A stretch of DNA of 64,000 bases from Paraspadella gotoi (taxonomy: Eukaryota > Chaetognatha), in NCBI GenBank assembly GCA_051294375.1, contig CM119270.1:19085953-19149952 (forward strand), written 5' to 3'. Within the stretch, counting starts at the first letter, position 1; each line of letters opens with the position of its first letter. The translations under genes were made by a program, and so were the position numbers. The notes under the pieces were generated by a model. The model saw only the letters and a program-made list of their open reading frames with translations, was not told where the DNA came from and did not search any database. Below are positions 23,241 to 36,429 of the stretch, one piece after another.

Positions 23241-25010
23241 CTGAAGGAAAACAAAATGGCGGAGATAAAGATTAAGATTTAAAAAAAATTTTTTTTTTAG
23301 ATATTTAAATCAAGATTTAAATGAGGGTAACGAAAAAAAAAAGACCACCATATAGTCACAGTCAACTAATTTACGATAATTACAGTCTTTCTAATTATTG
23401 TAAAACTTGTGAAAGCCAGAACAACGAAGGTAAAATAAATTATAATAAGGATTTATTTACATTTAATAAACAAACCTGGACGTAGAGGATTGATCCATGG
23501 ATATGAGTCTTCGCTTGTCGCTGCCGGCGGCGCCCTTAACCGAGTCTTTGAGCCAAGGGTGTTGCAGGATGCCCTCCAGAGTTGGCCGATCGTCCGGTCG
23601 CGGCGACAAGCATTTGCGGATCAAATCCCGAACGCCCTCCGACGGCTTGCCCCTCCACTTGAGAACCCCGCCCAGGATCTGCTCGTCCTGCTCGAAGGGA
23701 ATGTCCCCGCAGACCATGTCGAAGAGAAGAATGCCGAGTGACCACACCGTGGCCGGAATGCCGCGGTAGCGGTGGTGGCGGATCCACTCCGGCGGACTGT
23801 AAACGCGGGTGCCTGTGGATTGGAGAATGGAGAGAGGGGGTTTCGGAAATTAGGTAAGAAATGAGTATGAAATAATTAATCATTAATCATCATGACAGAA
23901 AAAATAAAAAAGTAAAAAAAACATTTTGTCACTTTTAATAAATTTATAAATAATTTTCTCGTATATTAATATCATCGCAGGAAATGGACCAGTGGATGGA
24001 TCTGATTTGCCTCTCTCGTCGAAGAAGGAAAGAAGAACGAAACTGACATCATTCACGTAAGGCGTTCATACGGTCTTTTCATCTAGATTTCAACGTAAAG
24101 GGAAAACTTCGCTTCGAACCTCACGGGGGGAAAAAACCCAATACAGAACCATATGTCGAAGAAATCGCGCGAACGATTCTCTCTCACAAAAATTCACAAT
24201 TCCCCCCCCACCAACCCTCCTTCCCCCCACGCCCCTTTTAAAACAATTGACGCTCGCGCGCCTTTTTCACGTGGGCGGAGCCACTGAGAGGGAAAGACGA
24301 GTCACGTGGTCGCGGCACCGACGTCATCGCCAATCGTCACGTGATTCTTTTGCGTCACGCGAAGGGCGTGGCGGAATCTAGTGGAAGAAAAAAAAAGGGG
24401 GGGGGAAGTAGGGGAGGAAGGCTCGCCCACGCGGCGGAAATCAATCTCGCTGACGTCTTCGGAGAACGAAACTGCGCAGTACGAAACGGCGCATATGTTC
24501 TCTTCTTTCCTTTATTTTCCTTTTTTTTTAAGTAGCGAGGGCTACATATGGCGAAAGATCCGTATTAGGTGAGCAAACTAGGGGGGCGGAATAATTCGAG
24601 CGCGAACTGCGTAATAAGAAGCACTCTCGCGCTCGCTCGCTCTCTCTCTCTCACACCTTATCATAAGTTCGATCTTCCTCTCTCGGCGCGAAAAAAAAAA
24701 TCCTCTTCGGTTAATCTCGTCTTTTTCTGGTCGATGGAACAAGGTCGAGGTTACGTTAAGAAGATATAAAATGACTATAAATAATATAATAGCATATCAG
24801 TAATTAAAATTTAGTATATTACTTTTATTAATTTTATATATCACTAACAAAAAACCTCAACTTTCCTATTTTTCCCCACATATCTGCATTCCTTATCGAT
24901 TGAGTAAGAAATCCAGTGCAAGAAATCGCGAGGGTTTTCGTGCGAGCAATGCAAGCATCGTCCTGTAAAGATCTGGGACAGAGTGACAACATGAGCCGAC
25001 GACAGAGCGC

Positions 25011-25065
<55 letters not shown>

Positions 25066-25483
25066 GGCGAGCTAGCACGGAGCCGTCGAGTGAGACACAG
25101 AAAAACGCGCCGAGGAAAAAAATTGAGCAAGAGAGACGGCGGTGCAGACAGTCTGTTGCCGCGCTTGCATTCGCTAGAAAGAGAGAGAAAGAGAGAGAGA
25201 GAGAGAGAGGTAAAAGAAAACGAGAGTAAGAAAAAAAGAGAAGGGATGAAACGGAGAAAGAACAGGAAAAAAGGAAAAAAGGAAAATAAGAAAAGTTAGA
25301 AAAAAGGAGAGAACCGACCGGGCCGAGTACATCCGGAGAGAGAGAGAGTGAATTTGAAAGCCACGTGGGCGGGAGGCACGCGCGTCTTTCGAACACAGAG
25401 AGAAAGAGAGAGAATTGGACAACCCAACGACGCCTCTTTTCAGCCAGAGACTTATTCATTTGGAATTCGTGGCCGGGGAGAGA

Positions 25484-25565
<82 letters not shown>

Positions 25566-28500
25566 GCGCGCGGGGCCGGGCGATCACCTTGCGAGACAAC
25601 CTTGTCCCACCGACCGGGCGAAGTGACCAGAAGCAAAGTGGATTTGGTTTGATTCGATTTGGTTCCAGAAGAGAAATTTTGACGGCCAGACATGCGATCG
25701 TTGGGAGTAAAGGGGAGCGAGGGAGGAAATGGAGGCAAGAAAAGGAAAGAGACGAGAAAAGGAAAGAGACGAGAAAAGGAAAGAGACGAGAAAAGGAAAG
25801 AGACGAGAAAAGGAAAGAGACGAGAAAAGGAAAGAGACGAGAAAAGGAAAGAGACGAGAAAAGGAAAGAGACGAGAAAAGGAAAGAGACGAGAAAAGGAA
25901 AGAGACGAGAAAAGGAAAGAGACGAGAAAAGGAAAGAGACGAGAAAAGGAAAGAGACGAGAAAAGGAAAGAGACGAGAAGAGGAAAGAAGAAGAAGAAAA
26001 GAAAAGGAGGAAAGGGAAAAGGAGAGGAGGAAGAAAACAAAAGACAAGAGAGGTGAAATATCAAACGTCTGTAAACGAAACGTTAAAAACTTTAAAAAGT
26101 TGACAATAGAAATTAAGAAAGAAATCCGCGTCCTTCACATTCGAAGACGCGAAATGTGAACCGACGTCGTGAAAGTCCTTCACTCTTGGACGGCGTGAAA
26201 GGGGAAGGCTCTACAAAAAAAAAAATAATGGCTTCGTGCGCATATGGCCATCATTCTTTCTTTCTCTCTCTCTCTCTGTCCGATTGAGGCGGTGACAGCG
26301 AAAAGAGGGCAACGTCCTTTTTTTCTCGCTCGATTGATCGATCGATACGACGAAATTAAAAAAAAAAATGAAAATCCTCAACCAAATCTTGTTTCGCGAT
26401 GGCGTCATTCGGCCCGCTGGTTTTTTTTTCTTTTTCTTTCTTTTTAATCTTCATTTTCTAGTTTTTAATACCATCTTTCTATCTTTTTACAATTATTTTT
26501 CTATCTTTTCTTTCCTTCAGTATTCTTTCTCTCCAACAACAACAACAAAAAAAAGAACCAAATCGATAAGAAGCCCCCGACTAATACGGATCCTAAAGAA
26601 AATCTGGATTCCGCGCAGCAAAGTTCGTTGACATTTTTAGGAAGGCGACGCATTTCTCGGCGTTTCGCTGGGAAAAGGTCCTCGAAAAGGTTTCACCACC
26701 ACCGAAATCGAACGCGAATCATTTACATCCGGTTCCGGATTCAATTCGTCGCCGGTATTATGCGATTTGCGAGCGAGAATGGAACGTCGTTGGCCTTAAT
26801 GGCCGAAGGGGGGGGAGGGGGTGGGGAGGTTGAAGCAGAAGGTGCGGCGGCGGAGAGGGGGGGGGTTGGCGCAGGCCATATCCGTCAAAACGATGAGGCA
26901 TTTCGTCCTCGTTGAATGCCATGCCACGTCAGCCATTCTGTTTTAACGGCGATATCGGCGAGGATAACAACAACAAGGGCGAGCAAATCGAGGGTAATAG
27001 GCAGAACTTAACAGAGATGACGACGACGACAACAACGTCAATCGACGTATTACATTAACCAATGAGCTCAAAGGGAAACCTCTCTCTTTGCAATACATTC
27101 AAACTGACTCAAACTCAAACGGTTAACCGCCAGAACGTCAAATTTTCGAAATGTTTTTGGATATATTAAATTCATTAAAAGAAGATCCACTTTAACTTTT
27201 CACACACTCACACACTGGCACATCTATTCACACATTCACGCTCAAAAAACTCACCGTCAAAGTCGGTGTAGAGTTTGTCCTTCAAGATGGCGCCGGAACC
27301 GAAGTCGATGAGTCTCAAGTCGCCCGAGCGAAGGTCGACGAGCAAATTCTCGTCCTTGATGTCGCGATGGATGACGGAACAACGATGACAGGCGATGACC
27401 GTCTCGACGACCTGCTTGAAGAAGTGGCGGGAGATCTCTTCGTCGAGAGAACCCTTCTCCGTGATGTAGTCGAAGAGGTCCTTGACCTTTTCATGGAGGA
27501 AAGATGGTGTAATTAGGGGTAGGAGATATACTAACAGTACTAACACGTATATACAATGAACTAATATTATTGCTACTGTCTTTCTCTCTGATATATTAAT
27601 ATACTAAAATCATGGTCCACTTGCTTCAAAAGAGCCTAAAATATAATGTTTTACTATTGCTAATCATCATTATTCCTCGTACCTGCTCAGGTCGCTGCAT
27701 GATGATGAGAAAGTTGCCGTCTTGAGTCTTGAAGGCGTCCAACATCCGAATCACTCCGTCAACTTGAGAGACTTTGGACAATAAGATAATCTCCAACGGA
27801 ACCACCTCGCCGTTTAGCTGAAGGAAATGAGAGATGAGGAATAAACAGAATTTCACCAAAATAAACAAAGAAAATAGAGAGAGAGAAAAAAGAAGGAAAG
27901 AGAGAAAGAAGACTTGTTTCGTTTCTATGGTAACAAAAATCGGGGATAATCTTCAACATATGCATTTTTCCCCTTCAATTAACTTTCTGACAGACTTTTC
28001 AAAAAATGCATCAATAAATTATGGACTGAAAAAAAAATTGCATTGCAAATCTGATGCATAATTTTCTTCCTTTTTTTTTCCAAAACAACGCACGTTAGTC
28101 AACGACTGCGGAAAGAGTAAATATTCAAAAGACCCCAAAAACCAAAAAAAAACCCTGTCAATTCTGAAAAACTGGAATCGAAAAAAAAAGAGGAAATTTA
28201 AAATTCAAAAAACAGAAAAGGGGAAAAACGGCAAGAATCGCGGAACCAGGCAAAGACGTCAGTTTTGCGCGTACTGGACGAGTCTTTCCCTTACAAAGCT
28301 TCTTAATCCGGGGAAATGTCAGTTGAAGAGACCAGAAAAAGAGGAAAAATCTCATTCTCAACTTTTCGCCCCTCTCTCTCTCTCTTTGATTCCGCGTTTC
28401 AAAAAATCTTCATTTGCATGAACCCGTCGAGAATAAGAAAGGGATTTTTTCCTTCCTCTATCTCTCTGTCTAGCTTTTGATCACGACCAAAGCCACGAGG

Positions 28501-31500
28501 CTTGCCAACACTAAAAAAAGCCTCAACTATGCGCCTCTCTCTCTCTCTCGCCGCCGAGGCCGAGCCTTAAAAAATCTCGTACACCACGTGGAGTGTCGTG
28601 GCAAGAGAGAGAGAGAGCGAGACGATTGGAGGAGGCGAGATAGAGAGTCCGACCACAAACCGATTCAGGGAGGGATCGCATGAAAAAATGTTATCAACTC
28701 GTTTTTAATTTTTTTCTTTTTCGAAACTTGGAGGGAAATATTAACGAAGTTTTAACGAACAATGAGAGAGAAAGTGGGTTAATTGGTAACTAGTAACGGG
28801 AGTAACGAACAAAGATGGCTCAACGCATCCATTCCCTTTTTTTCCCGCCAGAATAGGTTTAACCGTTAAGTGCAAGAGAACTCCTCTAATTCGAGAATAA
28901 CTTTTAAAACTCTGGGCTCGGCGGGGGCGTTCTTAGGAGAACAAGAAGAAGAAAAACTTAAATCCAATCCCAAAAATCCCGGCTGACTTTTTCTTTCTTT
29001 TCTAAACATTCAAAAGAAAATAATGTGCGGGTTATGATTAATTTTGTTAAAAGTTCGTGGGAACTTTTTCACGCCCGGGCGCTGAGAATGAGTGATATTT
29101 CTTCTCTTTGATGTATGTTGTTGCTTTTCTTCTGCAGGGAGAGAAGAAACAAATCACTGTCTTCTGTTTTTATATCAAAAGTAAAAATCTACAAACGCCG
29201 AGTCAGCGATACTCCGGGTCAGAAGGGGATTTTAAAAAACTGGCAACGTGGCTCAAAACATTCGAAGCCACGATAGAAAGTTTTTATCCCCCAATCGACT
29301 CTGAAAAATAATTTTCTCAAGCAGAAGTAGCGACATACGTATATAGCAGATATAAACGAATAATATATAGTTTAAAGTAAAAAAGTTTGAACTGTCGGTT
29401 AATAACTAAAAGGCGTGTCCTCCGAAGCGCCACTAAAAACCAATCTGGCCGTTTATTTCTGGCGGTTCCCTCTTTGTGATCGACATTTTCTTAATTGAAC
29501 GGGGGAGTTTCAATTTGGCTCAATCAGCGATCTCTCGCTCTCTCTCTCTCGAGCTATAATTCGGAAATATTCAAGAAACAATATACAAACAGACGCCCGA
29601 ACTTTTTTTTTCCGAACAGGGGCACACCGCTCACTTTTTAAATAGCGGGTTCTCTTTAAACAATAAACGGAGACAAAACCCTCGAAACAAAAAAGGCGAA
29701 TGAGAAATGAGCAGGTGGTCGCCCGAAAATTCGATTGCCGGCCATGAATGGAAAGATGTTGGCCATCGAGGAAAACTCGGGGACCAAATGGCGGACCCTT
29801 TCGCTTAACCAAATCGGAGGGGCGGATGATGAGAAGGGGGCTTTCGAAACATGCACGACGAAGAGTGAAAGATGAGCACGCATTTTACGTGCGCGGTACA
29901 CGCAGAGTGAGAGGCACGCGATGCGCAAAATGGATCGTCCTTTTTACGTAATGAATTAAATATATATTCCTTTTTTTTATAAATCACAAACGGAGATAGT
30001 ATTCTTTTTTTTCACTCGATTTCGCATGAGAGAAAAACTAATCTTTTTTTCGGGGGGGTCCGATTATTAAAGTATCATGCAGTCACTTTTATGTTGGTAA
30101 CCGGAAGAAATTATAGCTTTCTGGCACGAGATAGAGAGAAAGAGGGAAAGAAAATGCCGAGGAGAAAAGAATTAAGTCCGGGAAAAAGTTTTCAAAACTT
30201 TTTAAATATATACTTCGACTCGGAAAAAGAAAAAGTTTGAATAACATTTGGAGAAAATGTAACAAATGTCACTTTAGAGTAAGTCGAAACAACTTTGTAA
30301 CCATTTGTGACTTACTCCAATCCGCACCGATTGCTTGACTAAGGTGGCTGAGCTTTAAAAGTCTGAGCGATGGAAGAAAAAAAGAAAAAAAATTTAAAAT
30401 AACAATTGAGGTAAAACTAACAAAATTAATGTACACCGAGAAACAATACCTTTAAAAAGACTGAATGGTAAAGAAGGTATCCAAAAACCCAGAAAGGATT
30501 TGAACTTCCTGCCGTGGAGTTAGCCGGAACTAGCCAGGTTCCTCCCAATCTCTCGCTCGTTTTGCACATTCCTAGGATACTACCTCAAAGTTACAAACCG
30601 CCGAAAGCTGCTGCCAAGATTTTCCCGACGTCGCCAACAACGTAAACTGAGCGGACAAGATTTCCTGTCTGGGAATTTTTTCGAGTGAACCGGTGATTCA
30701 CTCGCCAGAAATGTTATCTCGAAAGAATTCCGAGATCTTTTTTTAAAAGAAAAAGTTTTTTTGTATTCTGTTATAATTATTTCGATGAGAAAAGTTAAAC
30801 TTGTCTAATGTTTAAAAATAGCGGGGAAAGAGAAAGGGAGAAACCCAAACCCTATTTTCCTTCTTCGCCCGGAAGCTAAACTCCTTAATTCGTCGAGAGG
30901 GAAAAGACGGAAAAGGGGGCGACGGGGAGAGGGAGTGGGGGCGGCTGAGAGCCAAGAATGCGACCTACATTTGGGGCGAACCCTTCCTTTTGGGAATAGA
31001 GGTCCACGGCGGCCCTCAACGCCCCTTTTTCACTCCAGTTCCTCATCGCAATGACCTTTTCATAATTGTAAGAATGTCACTTCCTCCCGCTTTTTTCCAT
31101 TCACGCTTTCACCTTCAACTCTCCCTCGCATTCACGCACGATCACCGGTAGAGTTCACTGCGAGGGCGTGAGATCCTCGGCCTTCGAGAGAGAGAGAGAG
31201 AGAGAGACGCCTCGAGTCGTAATCGTAATCGAGTCGTGAAGGGGCCTTTGTGAGGGGGAGAGGCAGAGAGAGAGAGAGAGACCCTCTTTAAGTAAAAAAT
31301 AACTCCTCGGAAGGTCTCGACCTTTGAGGTTTTTCGAACTGGAAGGAATGAAGCGATTTCGAACTCGAGAGAAAAAGTCAAGATTTTTAAACCAGAATCG
31401 AAAGGAAAATTTTTCGTTATAATAAAGGACAAAGAACCAACTGATTTTTCTAAAACGCGTTCGTTTAAATCAAAAAGCCGGCTTTACGACATGACGAGCG

Positions 31501-33667
31501 AATCAACCGGCCGAAATTCTACCCGCTTACAATTTCAATCCACTTGTTCCCCTTTTTACGCGAGTGCGAAAAGTAATTCGATTAATAATCCTTCTAACCC
31601 CCCTTTTTTTACGTAACTACGCGAGAGGGCGCGGTTTTTATTTTTCAGAACAAACCAATTTTCTGACTGGTCGGTTTAATTATTCAATTAGTTCGTATTG
31701 ATTTCAGGCGGGACATCCGTTAAAAGGGAAAATGAGAGAAGTATCGTGTGCCCTTCATAGTGTCAAAAAGAAAAAGCATCGAGGAAAAACCTGGCGGAAG
31801 AGAGAGAGAGAGAGAGAGATAGAGATCCGAGCCCTCGACCTCCAGACACGAGACGGGATGTTTCCCTAAGAACCAAAAAAGTCAGGTGCAAAGGCGGCGG
31901 GAAAAGAGGAGGGACGGCGGTTTCGAAGAGACAGAGAAGAAAGAGAGACGAATGGATGGACGGACGGACTTCCGTTCCTCATAAACAAAGTCATGTTGCC
32001 ATGCTGGCGACGAGAGGGGAGGGAAAAAAGACGACGATAACCATTCTTTTTTTTTTTTTTTGGTCCGATTTCGCAATTCTTTTGCCGAGGACAAAGTACA
32101 GAGTTTTGGTCGGTGCAAATTTCTGCGATGTTGCGGTTTGATAAGATGGGATGAAATGATTGAGCAATAAAAATAAAAATTTCTTGCGATATCAAGCGGA
32201 AAAGACATGAACTTGTACATTTCCTTGGTTCCATTTGACCTTTACGCTTTACACTGTCAGGAATAGATTTTTGCAATGATTGTATTTAGAAGCTTGATGA
32301 AAAAATATTCCATCGCCTCTTTCTGGCAAGGTTCTCACATACATAAATATTACTCTCAATCAAATTATCAACTTTTGTTTAGTTCTATTTTTAATCTCCC
32401 AAGTTCCCAACGCCTGGTGCTTGGCGGGAAGATCTCTCTCAGCGAAACACAAAGGAATTTCTAACTTTTTCGGTTTTCGAAAAGAGAAAAAGAGAAAAAG
32501 AAAAAAAGTGAAACAGAGTAAGAGAGGAGAGAGGAGAGAGAGAGAGATAAAGGAAATTCCTCAAACCCCCTTCGCAGCCGCAGCCGCCGCCGGGGGGAAA
32601 TCCCGCAGCTGCCGGGCCGCGGCGGCGGGCAGCCCCTCGGCCCCGGAGGCCCAAGAGTCGCGAGAAACAAAGAGAAGAAAGGAAAAAGGAAAGGAAATTT
32701 GGGGGGGGGGGAAATGAGGGAAGAAAGGAAGATGAACAAAGAGAAAAAATAGGGGACGACAGACGGAGAAACAGAAGGCACTTACCAATCCCCAATCGGG
32801 AACTTTCTCTTTCAGCACGTGTTTTATGGCGACCTTAGGGAGAAAGAAATTGAACGATTATTTTCCCTTTGCTATTTTTATATCATTTCCACTAACGATT
32901 ATCTGTTTTTTTTTTAAAAATAGCCTGTTAACGATTAACCAGTCAATCTGGTTTCAATTCGAAACGACCTCAACGGAATTAACCAACTTTTTTGCGACTT
33001 AAAACCTCATTTCCTTCTGAACCCAGGGCTAATCCGAGACAAAGACAATTGCCCTGCCATCTAGTTTTTCTTACTATTATCAGTAATGTTATTATTAGCA
33101 TTTTCTGATTAAATCTCAGCAATCCTTACCGGATAGTTGTCTTTTTGTCGAGTTCCGGAGTAAACTGTCCCGAATCCGCCGGACCCGATCACTGATCCGC
33201 ACTGGTAAGTTTTTGAGAAGGTGGCGTAATCTTTCACTGTAACAAAGAAAGGGGAATTTTACACATGGTTGTTCACGCGCTTTCACGCTGATTTACGGTA
33301 TCTGACATTTACCAGATGAAAATAATTTCCTGAGGGAAGGCATGTGTTATTTCCTCATTCTTTTATTTCTTTACGTATTCGTTAAACCGAAACAATCCCA
33401 TAAAAAACCAGGAGATAAAGAACAGATCTTATGATCGTGATAATCTACCGATGATTCAACAAAAATTCTGGGCGGAGCTCAAGCTTACTTACAGAAACTA
33501 AGGAAGAGACATCACGACTAACCCCCAACAAACTCGGAAAACAAATTCTCCCCCGCCACGGTTATATGATTCAAAGAAGGTTTGGCCATTTTTCGAAGTT
33601 CGATCTTTTAAACTAGAAAGTTTTTGAAAGAACGGGTTATCAATGAGTCAGACCCGCGTTACCAAAG

Positions 33668-33731
<64 letters not shown>

Positions 33732-35031
33732 CCTTCACATGACAAGATAAGACCCAAGAATCCAGATAGGACTGGTTTCCAAAACGAACCGAGCCTCCTC
33801 TTCGATGTGGCTCTTCTCGTATAGAACCCGACCATCCCACATTCTTGGATGAAAGATAAGCGTCCAATCAACAACAACGACGACAAACGTAACCGATCGA
33901 AGCTTTGGGCTCCGTAAACCGTAAACCTAAATCTTGACCCCGTCGTCCCTCGTTACGCTCGGTGGTCGAGAAGGAAGATTTGGTGAAAAGAGGAAGAGTT
34001 AAGGGAAGGTGATAAGGTAAGGACTTTGTGGATGGCGATGAGGGAAAGTTAATGATTAACGAGGAAATGGAGATATAAAACCGGTAAGTTGGAAAAATTT
34101 GGGTTTTAAGGAAAAGTTCAACCTAAAATGGGAACATCTTTCGCTCGAGTGGAAGATAACTGATAAGAATTGTCGTTGTCAGAGAATAACTTTTTCTCTT
34201 TAAAACGTTTGTCTTTTATCATTTTTATTAATGGGATATTACATTCTAGCAATATGTCCTTTTGAAGTACAATTAATCGGAAAAGAGAAAGTTCAACAAT
34301 TAATAACTTTTTGATTAAGTAAACCAACTTGATAAACTTTAAATTCTTACCCTTTAAACTTGAAATAAAAAAAAATCTATAGTTCAAATTACTCTGCCAA
34401 AATAAACTTAAACCGGCGTTTTGAGGCTTTATCGCATAGTTAACTATTCAACAGCCAAAGTCAGCGAAATAAAAGAAACTAACCAAAAGATAAATTTATA
34501 AGTCATAAAATAGGCACACGACTACAATGAACTTTGATCCGACTTATGGAACCGAAAAAAATTGATCGTAAAGTTTAAAACAATTCCATTTCATATCCCG
34601 GAATAATAATCAACGATTAAAGTTCAAGGCTGCTCTTAAAATTAATCGAAGATTTTTCTCTCCAACACGAAATGCGGAACCAGAAAAAAAACCCATTGGT
34701 CCGAAATTTCAAAGAAATAAAATGGCAGGTAATTTATAGAATGGGGGGGACAGACCAGGCGTGAGTAACACGTAAACCGAACATAAAGGATATTAATGGA
34801 GAGAGAAAAAGTCAAGCCTTAACCAACTTTAACCCAAAAAAAGCCACAATAACCCTTCGGGTAACGACAAAAAGCGACGAAAAATCAACGCCCATCAAAT
34901 GAAAATACGAGGAAATCGAAACTGCAAATGGAGTGGCGAACTAAAGTGAGTTAAACCTTACCCGTTCTTGACTGATCCTCTATGCAATGGGCCGGTGACA
35001 GGACCGTTCCACGGTTGCGTCGCGAAGTCAT
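23105..35031 (-). CDS. pim: PIM-family serine/threonine kinase (seven coding exons, 354 codons)
   Basis: Exons: 35031-34962, 33236-33130, 32833-32786, 27817-27683, 27486-27255, 23812-23476 and 23240-23105. All junctions are GT/AG and in phase. The product has the Gly loop [11 protein letters not shown], the ATP lysine in VAIKHV, the PIM hinge with its extra proline (MQRPEQ), catalytic loop [10 protein letters not shown], the DFG in [21 protein letters not shown], and the C-lobe motifs [21 protein letters not shown] and HPWL. PIM kinases are constitutively active cytosolic Ser/Thr kinases that promote growth and survival. The C-terminus is a Ser-rich tail longer than in short vertebrate isoforms. 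The frame is also open upstream of the chosen ATG to about 35232, with a good acceptor near 35079, so a 5' extension is possible. The catalytic residues are all present. Confidence 0.93.
23476..23812 (-). CDS. pim: PIM-like kinase exon 6 (activation segment and C-lobe)
   Basis: It begins after CCACAG and encodes [11 protein letters not shown] through the helical C-lobe. The frame could read on to a TAA at 23463, but the TCCAG|GTTTGT donor joins cleanly to a Ser-rich last exon. Confidence 0.93.
24265..24345. promoter_or_regulatory. Intronic CACGTG/CRE/CCAAT cluster
   Basis: CACGTG lies at 24268, 24303 and 24338, a GACGTCA CRE-like site at 24320-24326 and CCAAT at 24330-24334, within a CpG-rich patch in the intron between kinase exons 5 and 6. 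Density of canonical promoter motifs suggests an intronic enhancer or an alternative promoter; this is inferred. Confidence 0.35.
25012..25064. repeat. (GA)n microsatellite
   Basis: GA dinucleotide run inside an intron of the kinase gene. Confidence 0.95.
25483..25565. repeat. (GA)n microsatellite
   Basis: GA dinucleotide run with few interruptions, in a kinase-gene intron. Confidence 0.95.
25733..25985. repeat. 17-bp minisatellite (GACGAGAAAAGGAAAGA)
   Basis: About 14 nearly perfect copies in tandem. Since 17 is not a multiple of 3, the three frames permute into one another and none holds a stop. This gives long open frames with a 17-residue charged repeat that are artefacts. Confidence 0.95.
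27255..27486 (-). CDS. pim: PIM-like kinase exon 5 (catalytic loop, DFG)
   Basis: It begins after AAAAG and ends GACG|GTGAGT. It encodes [30 protein letters not shown] and [12 protein letters not shown]. Confidence 0.95.
27683..27817 (-). CDS. pim: PIM-like kinase exon 4 (alpha-C region and hinge)
   Basis: Acceptor CTTCAG, donor CAG|GTACGA. It encodes [16 protein letters not shown] through [10 protein letters not shown]. The hinge proline is the family hallmark. Confidence 0.93.
32786..32833 (-). CDS. pim: PIM-like kinase exon 3 (ATP lysine, 48 bp)
   Basis: A 16-codon exon between CCTAAG and TTG|GTAAGTG. It encodes [16 protein letters not shown] and matches the invariant-lysine segment of PIM kinases. 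Confidence 0.92.
33130..33236 (-). CDS. pim: PIM-like kinase exon 2 (Gly-rich loop)
   Basis: Acceptor TTACAG, donor CCG|GTAAGG. It encodes the segment ending in [19 protein letters not shown], the nucleotide-binding loop. Confidence 0.93.
33671..33727. repeat. (GA)n microsatellite
   Basis: Pure GA run in the intron between kinase exons 1 and 2. Confidence 0.95.
34962..35031 (-). CDS. pim: PIM-like kinase exon 1 (N-terminus)
   Basis: ATG at 35031. It encodes 23 residues ([10 protein letters not shown]...) before the ACGG|GTAAGG donor, phase 1. Assignment rests on the in-phase junction with exon 2; this segment is not conserved between PIM proteins. Confidence 0.7.
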
Positions 35032-35662
35032 TTCGAAGATACGGGTGGGCGGAGTCACGTCCGAAAAAAATTTGATGCCTAGAGATAAAAATCCAAGATG
35101 TGTTTTTTTTTTTAAAGTTTTTTTTCTTCGGTTTGTTTTTTTTCTGTTGTTTCGTTGGTAAGTACTTTCGGGTTGTTTTATTTTTGTTTCGCGAAGAACG
35201 AAGAGACAAAAGATATTTAAATTGGAAAACAATTGTATCTATGGTGTGAAGCGTTTCCTATTGACTCTTTCAATTTTAGTTTTCTCGAAGAGACGAGAGC
35301 GAGAGCGAGACGATAGGGGAATTCTCTAGAGACGACCAGAGAGTTCGCGGCAAAATAACGAACAATTTTTAACGAACAACACGTTTTTTATACGAAACGC
35401 GCGTTCGGTGTTTTGACGATGCAGCGTCGAAGAGCTGTGGTGTTTCTCGTCGTCTTAGTCGTCTCTTGGTTTTTATTTTAGTCTCCGTCGCAACGGGAGG
35501 AAACGCGGAGTCTGATAGAGACTGAGACACGTGAAGCTCTCTCTCTCTATCTTTCTCTCTCGGTTTAAGGGGCAGCAACCGTCGTCGCTTCCTGCGTCGT
35601 CGTAAGGACTTCGTCGTTCTCGTCGTCGTCGGCGGAGGAGGATCGTCGCTTGGATCGTCGTC

Positions 35663-35797
<135 letters not shown>

Positions 35798-36109
35798 CGA
35801 TTTCCGACCAATCAGACGGCGAGGAGGGAAAAGCTAGAGAGCGAGAGAGGGAGAGAAGGAAACAAAATATATAGGGAAAGAAAGAGAGAGAGAGAGAGAG
35901 ACAGAGAGATGCAGCAAGCCGAGCCAGGAAGAGCCTTTAGCCTCCCAAGGTTGCAGGGTTGCGTACGATGTGAGCTGGGGGGATGAGCGGCTGGTAAGTT
36001 TCAGCCGAGATGGATTTGCGTCGCAGTCAATCAAGAGCACAGTTGCACTCAGCGATCGAGAGCTCAGAAGCTCTTGCAAAAAAAAAAAAAATCTTAAAAG
36101 CATAAAGAT

Positions 36110-36360
36110 CGAGCGCTTTCGATAGTAACCAAAATATTGATGCGATGATAACCAAATATTTTATATGCGATGTAACCAAATATTGACGCGATGATAACCA
36201 ATAATTGATGCGATGATAACAAAATGACTGATGTGATGATAATCAAATGATTGATGCGATGATAGTCATTCATTGATATGATGATAATCATTCATTTGAT
36301 ACGATGATAGTCATTCATTGATGCGATGATAGTGATTCATTGACGCGCTGAATCATTCAT
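36110..36360. repeat. About 30-bp minisatellite (GATGCGATGATAATCAAATGATT)
   Basis: Tandem imperfect copies of TGATGCGATGATAnTCATTCAT; about eight units are visible. Confidence 0.8.
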
Positions 36361-36429
36361 CGTAAATAAAACAAACAAATGCGTGTATGAGTGAAAGAGA
36401 GAGAGAGAGAGAGAGAGAGAGGAGGAGAG

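Noticed and set aside
25415-26064. Open frames of 200-384 codons on both strands
   Set aside because: They are translations of the 17-bp minisatellite and (GA)n runs, with no non-repetitive coding content.
30485-30555. Minus-strand tRNA-like text (TGGCTAGTTCCGG then AGTTCAAATCC)
   Set aside because: A- and B-box-like strings have plausible spacing, but I cannot fold an acceptor or anticodon stem; at best a SINE fragment.
32560-32680. Ala-rich alternative exon next to kinase exon 3
   Set aside because: The minus-strand frame is read-through of the intron; no AG acceptor precedes it and PIM kinases have no such insert.
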